Position numbers and translations under genes: made by a program. A stretch of DNA of 20,532 nucleotides from an uncultured Nocardiaceae bacterium. Its GTDB lineage: Bacteria > Actinomycetota > Actinomycetes > Mycobacteriales > Mycobacteriaceae. This document shows positions 13,142 through 20,532 of this stretch, piece after piece (position 1 is the stretch's first letter; each line of letters begins with the position of its first letter). The DNA lies in contig CAKZIX010000141.1 of the NCBI GenBank assembly GCA_936936565.1, positions 1 through 20,532 of the forward strand. The letters are read 5' to 3'. Below the pieces are notes generated by a model. It made no database searches, was not told the DNA's origin, and saw nothing but the letters and a program-made list of their open reading frames with translations.

Positions 13142-14389
13142 TCAGCTGAGGCGCTCGAGCACCATCGCCATGCCCTGGCCGCCGCCGACACACATCGTCT
13201 CCAGACCGAACTGCTTGTCGTGGGTCTGCAGGTTGTTCAGCAACGTGGCGGTGATGCGGGCGCCGGTCATGCCGAACGGGTGACCCAGGGCGATCGCCCC
13301 GCCGGAGACGTTCAGTTTCTCGGGGTCGATGTTCAGCTCGCGCGCCGAGCCGATCACCTGCACTGCGAACGCTTCGTTGATCTCGACGAGATCGATGTCG
13401 TCGATCGTCTTGCCCGCCAAGGCAAGTGCGCGCTTGGACGCCTCGATCGGGCCCAGGCCCATGATCTCCGGCGACAGGCCCGACACGCCCGTGGACACGA
13501 TCCGCGCCAGCGGCGTCAAGCCCAGTTCCTTGGCCTTGGTGTCGCTCATGATCACCACGGCGGCGGCGCCGTCGTTCAGCGGGCAGCAGTTGCCGGCCGT
13601 GACGACGCCGTCCTCGGAGAAGACGGGGGACAGAGCGGCGATGCCCTCGGCGGTCGAGCCGCCTCGGATGGGCTCGTCGGCCGTCATGACGGTGCCGTTG
13701 GTGAGCGCGACCGGCACGATCTCCGCGTCGAAGACGCCGTCCTCGGTGGCGGCGGCGGCCCGCTGCTGGGAGACGAGCGCCCACGCGTCCTGAGAGGCCC
13801 GGTCGACGCCCCACCGCTGCGACACCTCCTCGGCGGTGAGCCCCATCGGCGTGCCCGTGAAGGCGTCCTCGAGGGCGTCCGTCATGAGCGACGGACGGGG
13901 CTCGCCGTAGGAGCGGGTCCCGTCGTCGTAGGCGGAAACGAGGGGCGCCCGGGTCATCGACTCCGTGCCCGCCGCGACGACGACCTCGGCGCGCCCGAGC
14001 TGGATGAGCTGGGCACCGAGCACGACGGCCTTGAGGCCCGAGCCGCACACCTCGTTCACGGTGGTGGCCGGGACATCGTGCGCCAGCCCAGCGCCCAGGC
14101 TAACCTGCCGGGCGACGTTCTGCCCCGAGCCCGCCTGGATGACGTTGCCGACGACGACCTGGGCGACGTCCTCGCGCACGCTCGGCACGGCGTCGAGCGC
14201 CCCGCGGACGGCGAGGACCCCGAGGTCCACGGCGCTGCGATCGGCCAGGGTCCCGCGGCGCCTCCCCATCGGTGTGCGCACGGCCGCCACGAGGACGACG
14301 TCGTCGTCCGCCAGCGGTACCGGTGCCGGAGCGGAGCCGCTGGTCAGGGCCCCGTCCTCGGCTCCCTGAGCGGTGCGTGCGTCGTTCAT
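13142..14389 (-). CDS. Acetyl-CoA acetyltransferase (thiolase), probably a chimera of two thiolase genes
   Basis: 415 residues from the ATG at 14389 (MNDARTAQ). The thiolase catalytic set is complete: nucleophile Cys115 in NEVCGSGLK, Asn338 in EINEAF, His370 in ALGHPFGM, and Cys400 in ETMCVGGGQG. The enzyme condenses two acetyl-CoA to acetoacetyl-CoA, the first mevalonate step, or runs in reverse in fatty-acid breakdown. Residues 1 to about 267 have the codon style of the mevalonate part, while residues from about 280 on read like a Nocardia/Mycobacterium FadA-type thiolase. The switch falls in the conserved motif NCCPLNDGA (13550-13595), so the fused frame looks normal. The 5' part is divergent from mvaS, supporting a biosynthetic role for that parent gene. 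GGGGGA lies 6 nt before the ATG. Confidence 0.85.
   Translation of the reverse strand: MNDARTAQGAEDGALTSGSAPAPVPLADDDVVLVAAVRTPMGRRRGTLADRSAVDLGVLAVRGALDAVPSVREDVAQVVVGNVIQAGSGQNVARQVSLGAGLAHDVPATTVNEVCGSGLKAVVLGAQLIQLGRAEVVVAAGTESMTRAPLVSAYDDGTRSYGEPRPSLMTDALEDAFTGTPMGLTAEEVSQRWGVDRASQDAWALVSQQRAAAATEDGVFDAEIVPVALTNGTVMTADEPIRGGSTAEGIAALSPVFSEDGVVTAGNCCPLNDGAAAVVIMSDTKAKELGLTPLARIVSTGVSGLSPEIMGLGPIEASKRALALAGKTIDDIDLVEINEAFAVQVIGSARELNIDPEKLNVSGGAIALGHPFGMTGARITATLLNNLQTHDKQFGLETMCVGGGQGMAMVLERLS
13550..13595. other. Probable chimeric junction 2 inside the thiolase gene
   Basis: Left of this segment is Nocardia-like DNA (mixed third positions, mycolate-actinomycete thiolase C-terminus). Right of it is the GC-richer mevalonate locus. 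The segment encodes the highly conserved thiolase motif around NCCPLNDGAAAV, where two unrelated thiolase genes would be most alike in DNA. The position is inferred from protein style and codon use. Confidence 0.65.
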
Positions 14390-14453
14390 GGCGTCCCCCG
14401 TCCTGAGAAGATATCCGGCGTAGTCTAGGGCACTCGGACCACCCGGGTCCGCC

Positions 14454-14474
14454 CCGCCGCGAGACTCGCGGCGG
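14454..14474. promoter_or_regulatory. 21-bp palindrome, candidate operator between thiolase gene and mvaS
   Basis: CCGCCGCGAG-A-CTCGCGGCGG is a perfect inverted repeat with a single central base, in the 161-bp divergent promoter region. A 1-nt centre suits a dimeric DNA-binding protein better than an RNA hairpin. The regulator is not in the window. Confidence 0.5.
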
Positions 14475-14550
14475 TGCCCGCACACCGGTCCCCGGAACGC
14501 TCCGACGACGGCGCGGACCCGGGGGCGACGCCACACCACTGGAGGACCCC

Positions 14551-15747
14551 GTGCCCATCGGAATCGACGCCCTCGAGATCGCGACCCCACGCCTCTTCCT
14601 CCCGATGACGGACCTCGCCCTCGCCCGCGACGTCGATCCCGCCAAGTTCCACGTCGGCCTCGGCCAGGACGAGATGGCCGTCGCGCCGGCCACCGCCGAC
14701 CCCGTGACCCTCGGCGCCCGTGCCGCGGCGGCCGTCCTCGACCGCACCGAGCAGTCCGACCGCGACGCCCTCGGCCTCATCGTGCTCGGCACCGAGTCCG
14801 GCGTCGACGCCTCCAAGGCCATGGCCGTCATGGTGCACGGCCTCCTCGCCCAGGAGTACCGGCTGCCCGACACGGTGCGCGCCTTCGACCTGCGCGAGGC
14901 GTGCTACGGCGGCACCGCGGGCCTCCTCACCGCCGTCGACTACGTCGCCGCCCACCCCGGCCGCACCGCGCTCGTCATCGCCACCGACCTCGCCCGCTAC
15001 GGCCTGCGCACCGGTGGTGAGCCCACGCAGGGAGCCGGCGCCGTCGCCATACTGGTGCGCGAGGACCCGCGCCTCCTCGTGATCGACCCCGCCACGACCG
15101 CCGTCACCACCGACGTCTACGACTTCTGGCGCCCCGAGGGCGAGGACGTCCCGCGCGTCGACGGCAAGCTCTCCAACCGCTGCTACACGGAGACCTTCAC
15201 CCGCGCCTGGGAGGCCCACACCGCCGCCACCGGGCTCGACCTGCCGGACTACGCGGCCCTGTGCTTCCACCTGCCCTACACGAAGATGGGGCGCAAGGCG
15301 CTCGCCTGCGTCCTCACCCCGGATCAGGCCGCCGGGCGCGGGCTCACCAGGATCCACGACCGCTACGAGGAGTCGATCGCCTACTCGCGCCGCATCGGCA
15401 ACTGCTACACGGCCTCGCTCTGGCTCGGCGTCGCCTCGCTCCTCGACGCCGGGAGCATCGCCGCCGGGGACCGCCTCGCACTCTTCTCCTACGGCTCTGG
15501 CGCCGTCGGCGAGCTCATTGACGCGACCGTCGTGGACGGCTTCGAGGAGCGCCGCGACCCGGACGCCGAGCGCGCCCGCCTCGACGCCCGCACGGCGCTC
15601 ACCGTCGAGCAGTACGAGCAGGTCCTCACCGAGTCCCTGGTTCCCGCCGGCGAGGACACGAGCGGCACGGCCTTCGTCGACGAGGGGCCGTACGCCCTCA
15701 CCGGCGTCGAGGGCGGCATCCGCCGGTACCGCAGGCCGCGCGGCTGA
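14551..15747 (+). CDS. mvaS: Hydroxymethylglutaryl-CoA synthase
   Basis: 398 residues from a GTG, with GGAGG (14541-14545) 5 nt before it. HMG-CoA synthase condenses acetoacetyl-CoA and acetyl-CoA. The catalytic triad is visible: Glu82 in VLGTESGVDASKA, Cys118 in REACYGGTAG, and His240 in LCFHLPYTKMGRKAL. GNCYTASLWLGVASLL and FSYGSGAVGE complete the family pattern. Length fits bacterial enzymes (about 385-400). It is soluble. It lies divergent from the thiolase that makes its substrate and is followed after 120 bp by a membrane-protein pair. HMG-CoA reductase, the next enzyme, is not in the window. Confidence 0.95.
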   Translation: MPIGIDALEIATPRLFLPMTDLALARDVDPAKFHVGLGQDEMAVAPATADPVTLGARAAAAVLDRTEQSDRDALGLIVLGTESGVDASKAMAVMVHGLLAQEYRLPDTVRAFDLREACYGGTAGLLTAVDYVAAHPGRTALVIATDLARYGLRTGGEPTQGAGAVAILVREDPRLLVIDPATTAVTTDVYDFWRPEGEDVPRVDGKLSNRCYTETFTRAWEAHTAATGLDLPDYAALCFHLPYTKMGRKALACVLTPDQAAGRGLTRIHDRYEESIAYSRRIGNCYTASLWLGVASLLDAGSIAAGDRLALFSYGSGAVGELIDATVVDGFEERRDPDAERARLDARTALTVEQYEQVLTESLVPAGEDTSGTAFVDEGPYALTGVEGGIRRYRRPRG

Positions 15748-15853
15748 GCCGACGGGCTGGTTCGCGGTCGCACGGGTCCCCGGCGGCGGCGCTCCCTCTC
15801 CCGACGTCCGCCGCGACGAGACCGGGAGCACGGCGCGGGAGCGGCCCAGCCGC

Positions 15854-15868
15854 TAGCATCGGCCCTCG
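15854..15868 (+). promoter_or_regulatory. Candidate -10 of a leaderless transcript
   Basis: TAGCAT (15854-15859) stands 8 nt before the GTG at 15868 and there is no ribosome site, so transcription probably starts at or within 1-2 nt of the start codon. No clear -35 is seen. Confidence 0.4.
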
Positions 15869-16200
15869 TGCACAACCCCGATACAGCTCCCACGGGCACC
15901 GCCGCGACGGCTGAGGCGGCGCCCAACGTCGAGGTCTGGAACGACCTCGTCTCGCCCCGAGACCTGCTCGTCTGCCTCCTCGTCTCCGCGGCCTGCGCCG
16001 TCGTCTCCCTCGTCATCGCCGGAGCGACCGGCTCCCAGCCCCTCTTCTGGAGCCTGGGCGGCTGCGTCCTCGGCTTCGTCATCAGCTGCCTCGTCGTGCG
16101 GCCCAAGCGCGAGGTCCTCGTCATCGACGACACGGTGGAACACACCTCCGACGACGCTGCCGCCGACTCGGTCACCACCAGCGAGGGAGCAGCCCGATGA
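15868..16200 (+). CDS. Small two-TM protein, probable partner of the TctA-like permease
   Basis: 110 residues from a GTG. Two hydrophobic segments (about 34-55 and 58-78, LLVCLLVSAACAVVSLVIAG and LFWSLGGCVLGFVISCLVV) are flanked by soluble ends. The C-terminal tail is acidic. TctB, the small subunit of tripartite tricarboxylate transporters, usually has about 150 residues and four helices, so this would be a reduced form or an unrelated accessory protein. Its stop overlaps the ATG of the permease (ATGA), which argues for a joint complex. The start is supported by a -10 motif 8 nt upstream (leaderless). Confidence 0.6.
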   Translation: MHNPDTAPTGTAATAEAAPNVEVWNDLVSPRDLLVCLLVSAACAVVSLVIAGATGSQPLFWSLGGCVLGFVISCLVVRPKREVLVIDDTVEHTSDDAAADSVTTSEGAAR

Positions 16201-17558
16201 CCCTCGCCATGCTCGGGACCGTCCTCCTCGCCGTCCTCGGCGCCATCGTCCTCTACTCCTTCATCGGCTTCATCCCCGGCACCGACGAGACGAGCGTCCT
16301 CGCGCCCGTCACCCTCACCCTCGTGCTCGCCGGCGCCGCACCCCAGGTCGTCCTGTCCTTCTTCATCGCCGCGATCGTCACCCTCAACCTCATGAACGCG
16401 ATCCCGACGGCGCTCGTCGGTCTGCCCGGCGGCGTCATGAGCGCCCCGCTCATGGACCACGCCGTCCTCCTGCGCTCCCGCGGGCTCGCCGCGACGACCA
16501 TCCGGAAGATGGCCGTCGGCAGCGCCATCGGCACCGTCGTGTCCATCCCGCTGTCCTTCGCCCTCGCGGGACTGCTGGCCCCGATCGCCGAGCCCATCAA
16601 GTCCCAGGCGCCGGTCATCCTCGCCGCCGGCGCCGTCCTCCTGGCGCTGCTCGGGCGGAACAAGGTGATCGCGCTCGTCTCGATCATCCCGCTCGCCCTC
16701 ATGTTCCAGGCACTGCCGGCCCTCTACCGCTCCGCCGGCATCATCGCGCAGGACAAGAGCGTCAACGTCTCCTTCTTCCTCGGCATCACCGTCGGCCCCA
16801 TGCTGCTCACCCTGCTCGAGGTCCTCAACACCCGTCTGCGCGAGGGTCTGCCCCACGGCCACCTCACCGAGGCCCGCTTCACGCGCGCCGGCTTCGACGA
16901 GACAGAGCTGCGACCCACGCGGCTCGTCACGCGCGCCGAGGGTTGGTGGAGCGCCGCCATGGCCGCCGTCTCGACGCCGCTCTTCGTCCTGTCCCCGGTG
17001 GGACTCACCTTCCTCCTCGGGGAGTCGGCGGCGGCGCGCGCGGGCAAGGACCCGGTCAGGAAGGCGCAGCGGGCCGTCACCGTCATGAGCGCCCTCACCC
17101 ACTCGACCTACCTCGCGGGCGTCATCATCCCGCTCGTCGCGCTCGGCATCCCGATCTCCGGCGTCTCCGCCGGGCCCGCCGGGCCGCTCTTCCAGGCCGG
17201 CACCGTCTACACGCTCGATCACAACCTCCACCACCTGCTGAGCACCTGGCAGTTCGTCGTCTGCACGCTCATCGGGGCACTGCTGGCGGTCGTCGTCACC
17301 TACGTCGTCGCCGTGCGGTGGTCGAGCCAGATCACGCGCTTCGTCATGCGGCACGTGCCCCACGAGGCCGTCCTCGCGCTCTTCATCGCGCTCATCCTCG
17401 TGCTCGCCTACATCGACGCCGGCGTCGCCAACGTCTTCGGCGTCCTGCTCATCGGCGTCGTGTGCGGCGCCTTCAACCGCCTCGGCGTCTCCTACGGCGT
17501 CCAGTTCATGACGCTCTACGCCTCGGCCGGCGTCGTCACCTGGCTCACGGCGGTCTGA
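16197..17558 (+). CDS. TctA-like multi-spanning permease
   Basis: 453 residues with about ten to twelve hydrophobic segments. The segment GFIPGTDETSVLAPVTLTLV followed by ALVGLPGGVMSAPLMDHAVL and the RSRGLAATTIRKMAVGSAIG stretch parallels the TctA pattern (a first P-G loop, then P-G...D-G...G...A-L/I-G-I...S). TctA is the large permease of solute-binding-protein-dependent tripartite tricarboxylate transporters, carrying citrate and other carboxylates. No TctC binding protein is in the window, so the system would be incomplete or work without one. It sits between mvaS and fni in a mevalonate locus, so a carboxylate such as mevalonate or a precursor is a possible cargo (speculative). Similarity is by eye, so the family call is moderate. 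Confidence 0.6.
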   Translation: MTLAMLGTVLLAVLGAIVLYSFIGFIPGTDETSVLAPVTLTLVLAGAAPQVVLSFFIAAIVTLNLMNAIPTALVGLPGGVMSAPLMDHAVLLRSRGLAATTIRKMAVGSAIGTVVSIPLSFALAGLLAPIAEPIKSQAPVILAAGAVLLALLGRNKVIALVSIIPLALMFQALPALYRSAGIIAQDKSVNVSFFLGITVGPMLLTLLEVLNTRLREGLPHGHLTEARFTRAGFDETELRPTRLVTRAEGWWSAAMAAVSTPLFVLSPVGLTFLLGESAAARAGKDPVRKAQRAVTVMSALTHSTYLAGVIIPLVALGIPISGVSAGPAGPLFQAGTVYTLDHNLHHLLSTWQFVVCTLIGALLAVVVTYVVAVRWSSQITRFVMRHVPHEAVLALFIALILVLAYIDAGVANVFGVLLIGVVCGAFNRLGVSYGVQFMTLYASAGVVTWLTAV

Positions 17559-17575
17559 ACAGCCGGCTGCTGACG

Positions 17576-17624
17576 ACGACGGCGGGGCCGGTCCTCCCGA
17601 GAGGGAGACCGGCCCCGCCGTCGT
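17576..17624. terminator. Strong bidirectional terminator between permease and fni
   Basis: A perfect 18-bp stem (arms 17576-17593 and 17607-17624, ACGACGGCGGGGCCGGTC and its complement) is extended by a 4-bp TCCC/GGGA stem closing a GAGA tetraloop after one bulged C. It lies between convergent genes. Confidence 0.85.
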
Positions 17625-17634
17625 ACGTGCGCTC

Positions 17635-18759
17635 TCAGGCGCGCGAGCGCCGGGCGAGCCGCTCCAGGTCGATGTCGAGAAGGCGCGCCCGCTCCGCCGT
17701 CTCGCCCGTGATGAGGACGTCGGTGCGCTGCAGGCCCGGCACGTCCGAGGCGCCGACGAGCGCCATGAGAGAGCGCAGCTGACTCGTCCACGAGGCGAGC
17801 TCCGCCTCGAGGGCCTCCGGGCCTCCGCCGACCAGCGTGCGCAGGAAGTGCCCCGACGCACCGGCGGCGCAGGCGCCGAGCGAGAGCGCCCGGACGACGT
17901 CGAGCGGCGTGCGCACGCCGCCCGAGGCGAGGACCGGCACGTCGACGGGGTCGGGACCCGCGGCGGACTCGAGGAGGCTGAGGATCGCGGACTGGCCCCA
18001 GCCGGTGAGGTAGGAGAACTCCATCTCGGGGCGGCGCGAGTTCTCGATGGCGACGAAGTCGGTGCCGCCGTTGCCTGCGACGTCGACGGCGGCGACGCCG
18101 AGGCCGATGACCTCGTCCACGGTCCGCCGGGACAGCCCGAAGCCGACCTCCTTGACCACGACCGGGACGTCGACCGCCTCGACGATGGCCGCCACGGCGT
18201 CGGCCCAGGAGGAGAAGTCGCGGTCGCCCTCCGGCATGACGACCTCCTGGGTGACGTTGAGGTGGACCTGGAGGGCGTTGGCGTCGAGCATGTCGACGGC
18301 GCGGCGGGCGAGCTCGGGGGAGACGGTCGGCCCGACGTTCGCCAGGACGAAGGCCTCCGGAGCGTTCCGGCGGATGACGGAGAAGGTCTCGGCGAGGTCC
18401 GGGTCGCGCAGGGCGACGTGCTGGGAGCCGGTCGCGATGGCGATGCCGGCGCCGGCGGCGGCGCGCGCGAGGTCCGCGTTGATCGCGGCCGTCTTGGGCG
18501 TCCCGCCGGTCATGGCATTGATGTAGAGGGGCAGGCCCCAGGTGGCGCCGAGCACCTCGGTGCGCGTGTCGACCGTGTCGATGCAGGTGCCCGGCACGGC
18601 GTGGTGCATGAAGGCGACGTCGTCGTAGCCGGTGCGGCGCTCCGGGTCGTGGAGGCTGACGGCGAGGGCGACGTGCTCGTCCTTGCGGTGGGCGTGCTGG
18701 GCGACGCTCGGCTGGGTCTGCTGGTGGGCCGCCTGCGGCTCGGCGGGCTGCTCGCTCAT
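17635..18759 (-). CDS. fni: Type 2 isopentenyl-diphosphate delta-isomerase (FMN-dependent)
   Basis: 374 residues from the ATG at 18759. It interconverts IPP and DMAPP using FMN and NAD(P)H. Family motifs are all visible: RKDEH (25-29), NAMTGG (81-86), LQVHLNVTQE (163-172) with MPEGDRDF after it, KEVGFG (203-208), VDVAGNGGT (225-233) and WGQS (254-257), then ASGGVRTPLD for FMN phosphate binding. Length is normal (about 350-370) with a short extra N-terminal Gln/Ala tail. The start overlaps the mvaK2 stop by ATGA, so it is last in a coupled mvaD-mvaK2-fni operon and ends before the terminator at 17576-17624. Confidence 0.95.
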   Translation of the reverse strand: MSEQPAEPQAAHQQTQPSVAQHAHRKDEHVALAVSLHDPERRTGYDDVAFMHHAVPGTCIDTVDTRTEVLGATWGLPLYINAMTGGTPKTAAINADLARAAAGAGIAIATGSQHVALRDPDLAETFSVIRRNAPEAFVLANVGPTVSPELARRAVDMLDANALQVHLNVTQEVVMPEGDRDFSSWADAVAAIVEAVDVPVVVKEVGFGLSRRTVDEVIGLGVAAVDVAGNGGTDFVAIENSRRPEMEFSYLTGWGQSAILSLLESAAGPDPVDVPVLASGGVRTPLDVVRALSLGACAAGASGHFLRTLVGGGPEALEAELASWTSQLRSLMALVGASDVPGLQRTDVLITGETAERARLLDIDLERLARRSRA

Positions 18760-19886
18760 CGGTCCTCGGTCCTCGGGTCTCGGGTGTGGACGGCAAGGTC
18801 GAGGGGGACGACGCCAGCGGCCATCCATCCGGAGCGGATCGCGTGCTCCTCGACGTGCGGCGGGCACAGCGCGATGCCGCAGTCGCCGCCGCCGGCGCCC
18901 GAGGACTTCGCGGCGGCGCCGTGCTCCCGGGCGATCTCGACGAGGCTGCTCAGCAGGGGCGTCTCGATGGTGACGCCGGTCGAGGCGGCGAGCCCGGCGA
19001 GGAGCGTCCGGTCCTCCTGGACACGGGCGGCGACGGCGTCGAGGTCACCGGACTCCATCGCTCTCACGAGGCCCGCGAGGCAGGCCTGGGAGCCCGCGAG
19101 GAACTCCTCGTAGTCGAGGGCAGCGGGAGCGGCCGCGTGGGCGCCGTGCTGGACGTCGGCGACGAGACCGGCGGTCGAGGCCGGGTCCCCGGTCCATCCG
19201 ACGAGGAGGTCGACGCCGGCGGGGGGCTCGAGGCGCTCGATGCGCAGCCCCGGCCACTCGGCCAGGAGCATGTCGCCGACGCTGCGCTCGGCGCGCTCCT
19301 CGCGCATCCACGTCCGGTTGGGCGAGGAGTAGTCGACCCAGCCGGTGAAGGTCGAGGCGGCCAGGTCGCCTGCGGAGCCGATGGGCTCGACGGAGTCCGA
19401 GGCGAGCAGGCAGAGCTTGTAGACCTCCGTGTCGGTGAGGCGCAGCCCGTAGAAGGCGGCGACCGCGCGGACCGTCGCGACCGTGACCGCGGCGGAGGAG
19501 CCGAGGCCGAGCTTGCGGCCGGAGGCGTCGTCGAGCTGGGAGTCGACGTCGAGGTCGAAGAGGCGGAGCTCGCCGCCGCGCTCCCGGGCGAGCGACTCGA
19601 CGAGGCGGATCGCGGAGAGGACGTAGTCGACCGGTGCGCCCTCGACGAGCGCGGTCCCGTCCTCGGGGCGGCGGCGCCATGAGCGGGGGCCCCCGGCGTA
19701 CAGGCTGGAGGCGATCCGGCCCGAGCGACGACCGGGGTCGTGGACGGGGGAGACGGTGACCGTGATGAAGCGGTCAACGGCGACGAGGACGGCGCGGTGG
19801 CCGGGCTCGACGACGGCGTACTCGCCGGCCACGTAGAGCTTGCCCGGGGCGCGGCGCGAGACGGCGCCCAAGCCGTCCCCGCTCAC
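18756..19886 (-). CDS. mvaK2: Phosphomevalonate kinase (GHMP family)
   Basis: 376 residues from a GTG. It converts 5-phosphomevalonate plus ATP to 5-diphosphomevalonate. GHMP motif 1 is APGKLYVAGEYAVVEPGH (13-30), motif 2 is the phosphate loop GLGSSAAV (127-134), and motif 3 is KSSGAGGGDCGIA (327-339). The region PIGSAGDLAASTF (168-180) is typical of phosphomevalonate rather than mevalonate kinase, as is the length. Start and stop overlap the neighbouring genes by GTGA and ATGA, which indicates translational coupling in a mvaD-mvaK2-fni operon, as in known actinobacterial mevalonate clusters. Confidence 0.92.
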   Translation of the reverse strand: MSGDGLGAVSRRAPGKLYVAGEYAVVEPGHRAVLVAVDRFITVTVSPVHDPGRRSGRIASSLYAGGPRSWRRRPEDGTALVEGAPVDYVLSAIRLVESLARERGGELRLFDLDVDSQLDDASGRKLGLGSSAAVTVATVRAVAAFYGLRLTDTEVYKLCLLASDSVEPIGSAGDLAASTFTGWVDYSSPNRTWMREERAERSVGDMLLAEWPGLRIERLEPPAGVDLLVGWTGDPASTAGLVADVQHGAHAAAPAALDYEEFLAGSQACLAGLVRAMESGDLDAVAARVQEDRTLLAGLAASTGVTIETPLLSSLVEIAREHGAAAKSSGAGGGDCGIALCPPHVEEHAIRSGWMAAGVVPLDLAVHTRDPRTEDR

Positions 19887-20532
19887 TGGCCCACCTGCTC
19901 GTAGCGGACGCCGCCGCCGGGGCGGCGCACGCTCACGACGGCGCCGGCCAGGCGGTCGCGCAGCGCCGCGGCGACCTCCTCGGCGCGCGCTCCCGAGGTG
20001 ATCACCTTGACGTTGGGGCCGGCGTCGATGGTGACCCAGGCGGGCAGGCCCTCCTCGCGCAGGGCGGTGACGGCGTGGATCGCCTCGACGGTGCCGGGAA
20101 GCCAGTAGACGATGGCGGGACGCGCTGCGACCATCGTCGCGTGCATACCCAGGGCGTTGCCCTCGGCGACGGCGCCCAGGCGGGGCAGGTCGCGGGCCTC
20201 GACGGCGGCGAGGGCCTCCTCGAGGTCGGCGGCCGAGGCCTCCACCCAGGCCGGGTAGAGCGGCGAGGTCGTCATGGTGGCCTGCATGGCCTTGGAGGAG
20301 GAGATCGACTTGCGGCCGGTCTCCAGGGTGATGACGACCATGGCGAGGTCGATGTCGTCGGCGCCCGGAACGGCCTCGGCGTAGCTCGTCGCGTCGTCGG
20401 TACCCGCGTGCCAGAGCGCCAGGCCCCCGAAGACGGAGCGGGTCGCCGAGCCGGAGCCGCGGCGGGCGAGGCGGGACAGGTCGGCGTCGTCGAGCTCGGG
20501 GATCGGAAGGTGGTGCGCAAGGGCCGAGTGTC
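19883..20532 (-). CDS. mvaD: Diphosphomevalonate decarboxylase, C-terminal part (runs off the right edge)
   Basis: About 216 C-terminal residues are in the window; the frame is open to the last base, so the N-terminus lies beyond. The enzyme decarboxylates mevalonate diphosphate to IPP with ATP. Diagnostic motifs: LARRGSGSATRSVFGGLALW (the Ser/Arg substrate-binding loop of the family), KSISSSKAMQATMTTSPLYP, and VTIDAGPNVKVI with the conserved catalytic Asp. It is first of the visible part of the operon, and a mevalonate kinase gene may lie upstream outside the window. Confidence 0.93.
   Translation of the reverse strand, partial: HSALAHHLPIPELDDADLSRLARRGSGSATRSVFGGLALWHAGTDDATSYAEAVPGADDIDLAMVVITLETGRKSISSSKAMQATMTTSPLYPAWVEASAADLEEALAAVEARDLPRLGAVAEGNALGMHATMVAARPAIVYWLPGTVEAIHAVTALREEGLPAWVTIDAGPNVKVITSGARAEEVAAALRDRLAGAVVSVRRPGGGVRYEQVGQ

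Noticed and set aside
12195..14048. 617-codon minus-strand frame
   Set aside because: Shadow of the Bax inhibitor and thiolase genes, with Arg/His-rich sequence and no recognisable domain.
15489..17861. 790-codon minus-strand frame
   Set aside because: Low-complexity Asp/Gly/Glu/Arg composition antisense to mvaS and the permease pair, which have clear domains, starts and overlaps; a GC-rich shadow.
13600..20532. Natural horizontal transfer of a mevalonate cluster into Nocardia
   Set aside because: No integrase, transposase, tRNA or flanking repeats are seen, and the boundary lies in the middle of a conserved thiolase motif, which fits chimerism better; not fully excluded.

Overview
The window is high-GC, almost wholly protein-coding, and reads best as three pieces of DNA from different bacteria joined end to end. 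Bases 1 to about 222-245 encode an internal piece of a SpoU/TrmH-type RNA methyltransferase of alphaproteobacterial (rhizobial) flavour. Bases from about 245 to about 13,550-13,595 look like Nocardia or a close mycolic-acid actinomycete: an LGFP-repeat envelope protein, a PhoP/PhoR pair very close to the mycobacterial one, an SCO5389-family protein and Nocardia-type small conserved proteins. From there to the end the DNA is GC-richer, with near-uniform G/C third codon positions, and carries a mevalonate-pathway locus from another high-GC actinomycete (possibly Actinomycetaceae; the taxon is a guess). Both joins fall where the two sides look alike, and both leave an open frame running through. 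That pattern suggests assembly or contig chimerism more than natural transfer.

Nocardia-like part, left to right. A 3'-truncated LGFP-repeat membrane protein with 16 tandem PDG heptads (minus strand) is followed by a tiny secreted protein. Then come phoP-phoR (minus), with a good PhoP-type box upstream of phoP. Divergent from them is a leaderless SCO5389-family gene. A GNAT acetyltransferase and an XRE regulator with an embedded Tat-like motif form a coupled minus-strand pair. Divergent from these is a two-gene unit (DUF4254-like plus an unknown 157-aa protein). Next are a 65-aa protein, a two-TM protein (minus), a small heat-shock protein (minus) with a CIRCE operator upstream, an RsmC/RlmG-like methyltransferase, and a Bax inhibitor-1 family protein with an ECF-like promoter. 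Clear hairpin terminators separate the convergent genes.

Mevalonate part. A thiolase (minus; its C-terminal third is Nocardia-like, the rest belongs to this part) is divergent from mvaS (HMG-CoA synthase). A 21-bp palindrome lies between them. Downstream of mvaS is a two-gene membrane unit resembling a TctA-type transporter with a small partner. Convergent to it, across an 18-bp-stem bidirectional terminator, is a coupled operon mvaD-mvaK2-fni (diphosphomevalonate decarboxylase, phosphomevalonate kinase, type 2 IPP isomerase). HMG-CoA reductase and mevalonate kinase are not in view and may lie beyond the right edge.

I found no RNA genes, CRISPR arrays, insertion sequences, integrases or prophage genes.
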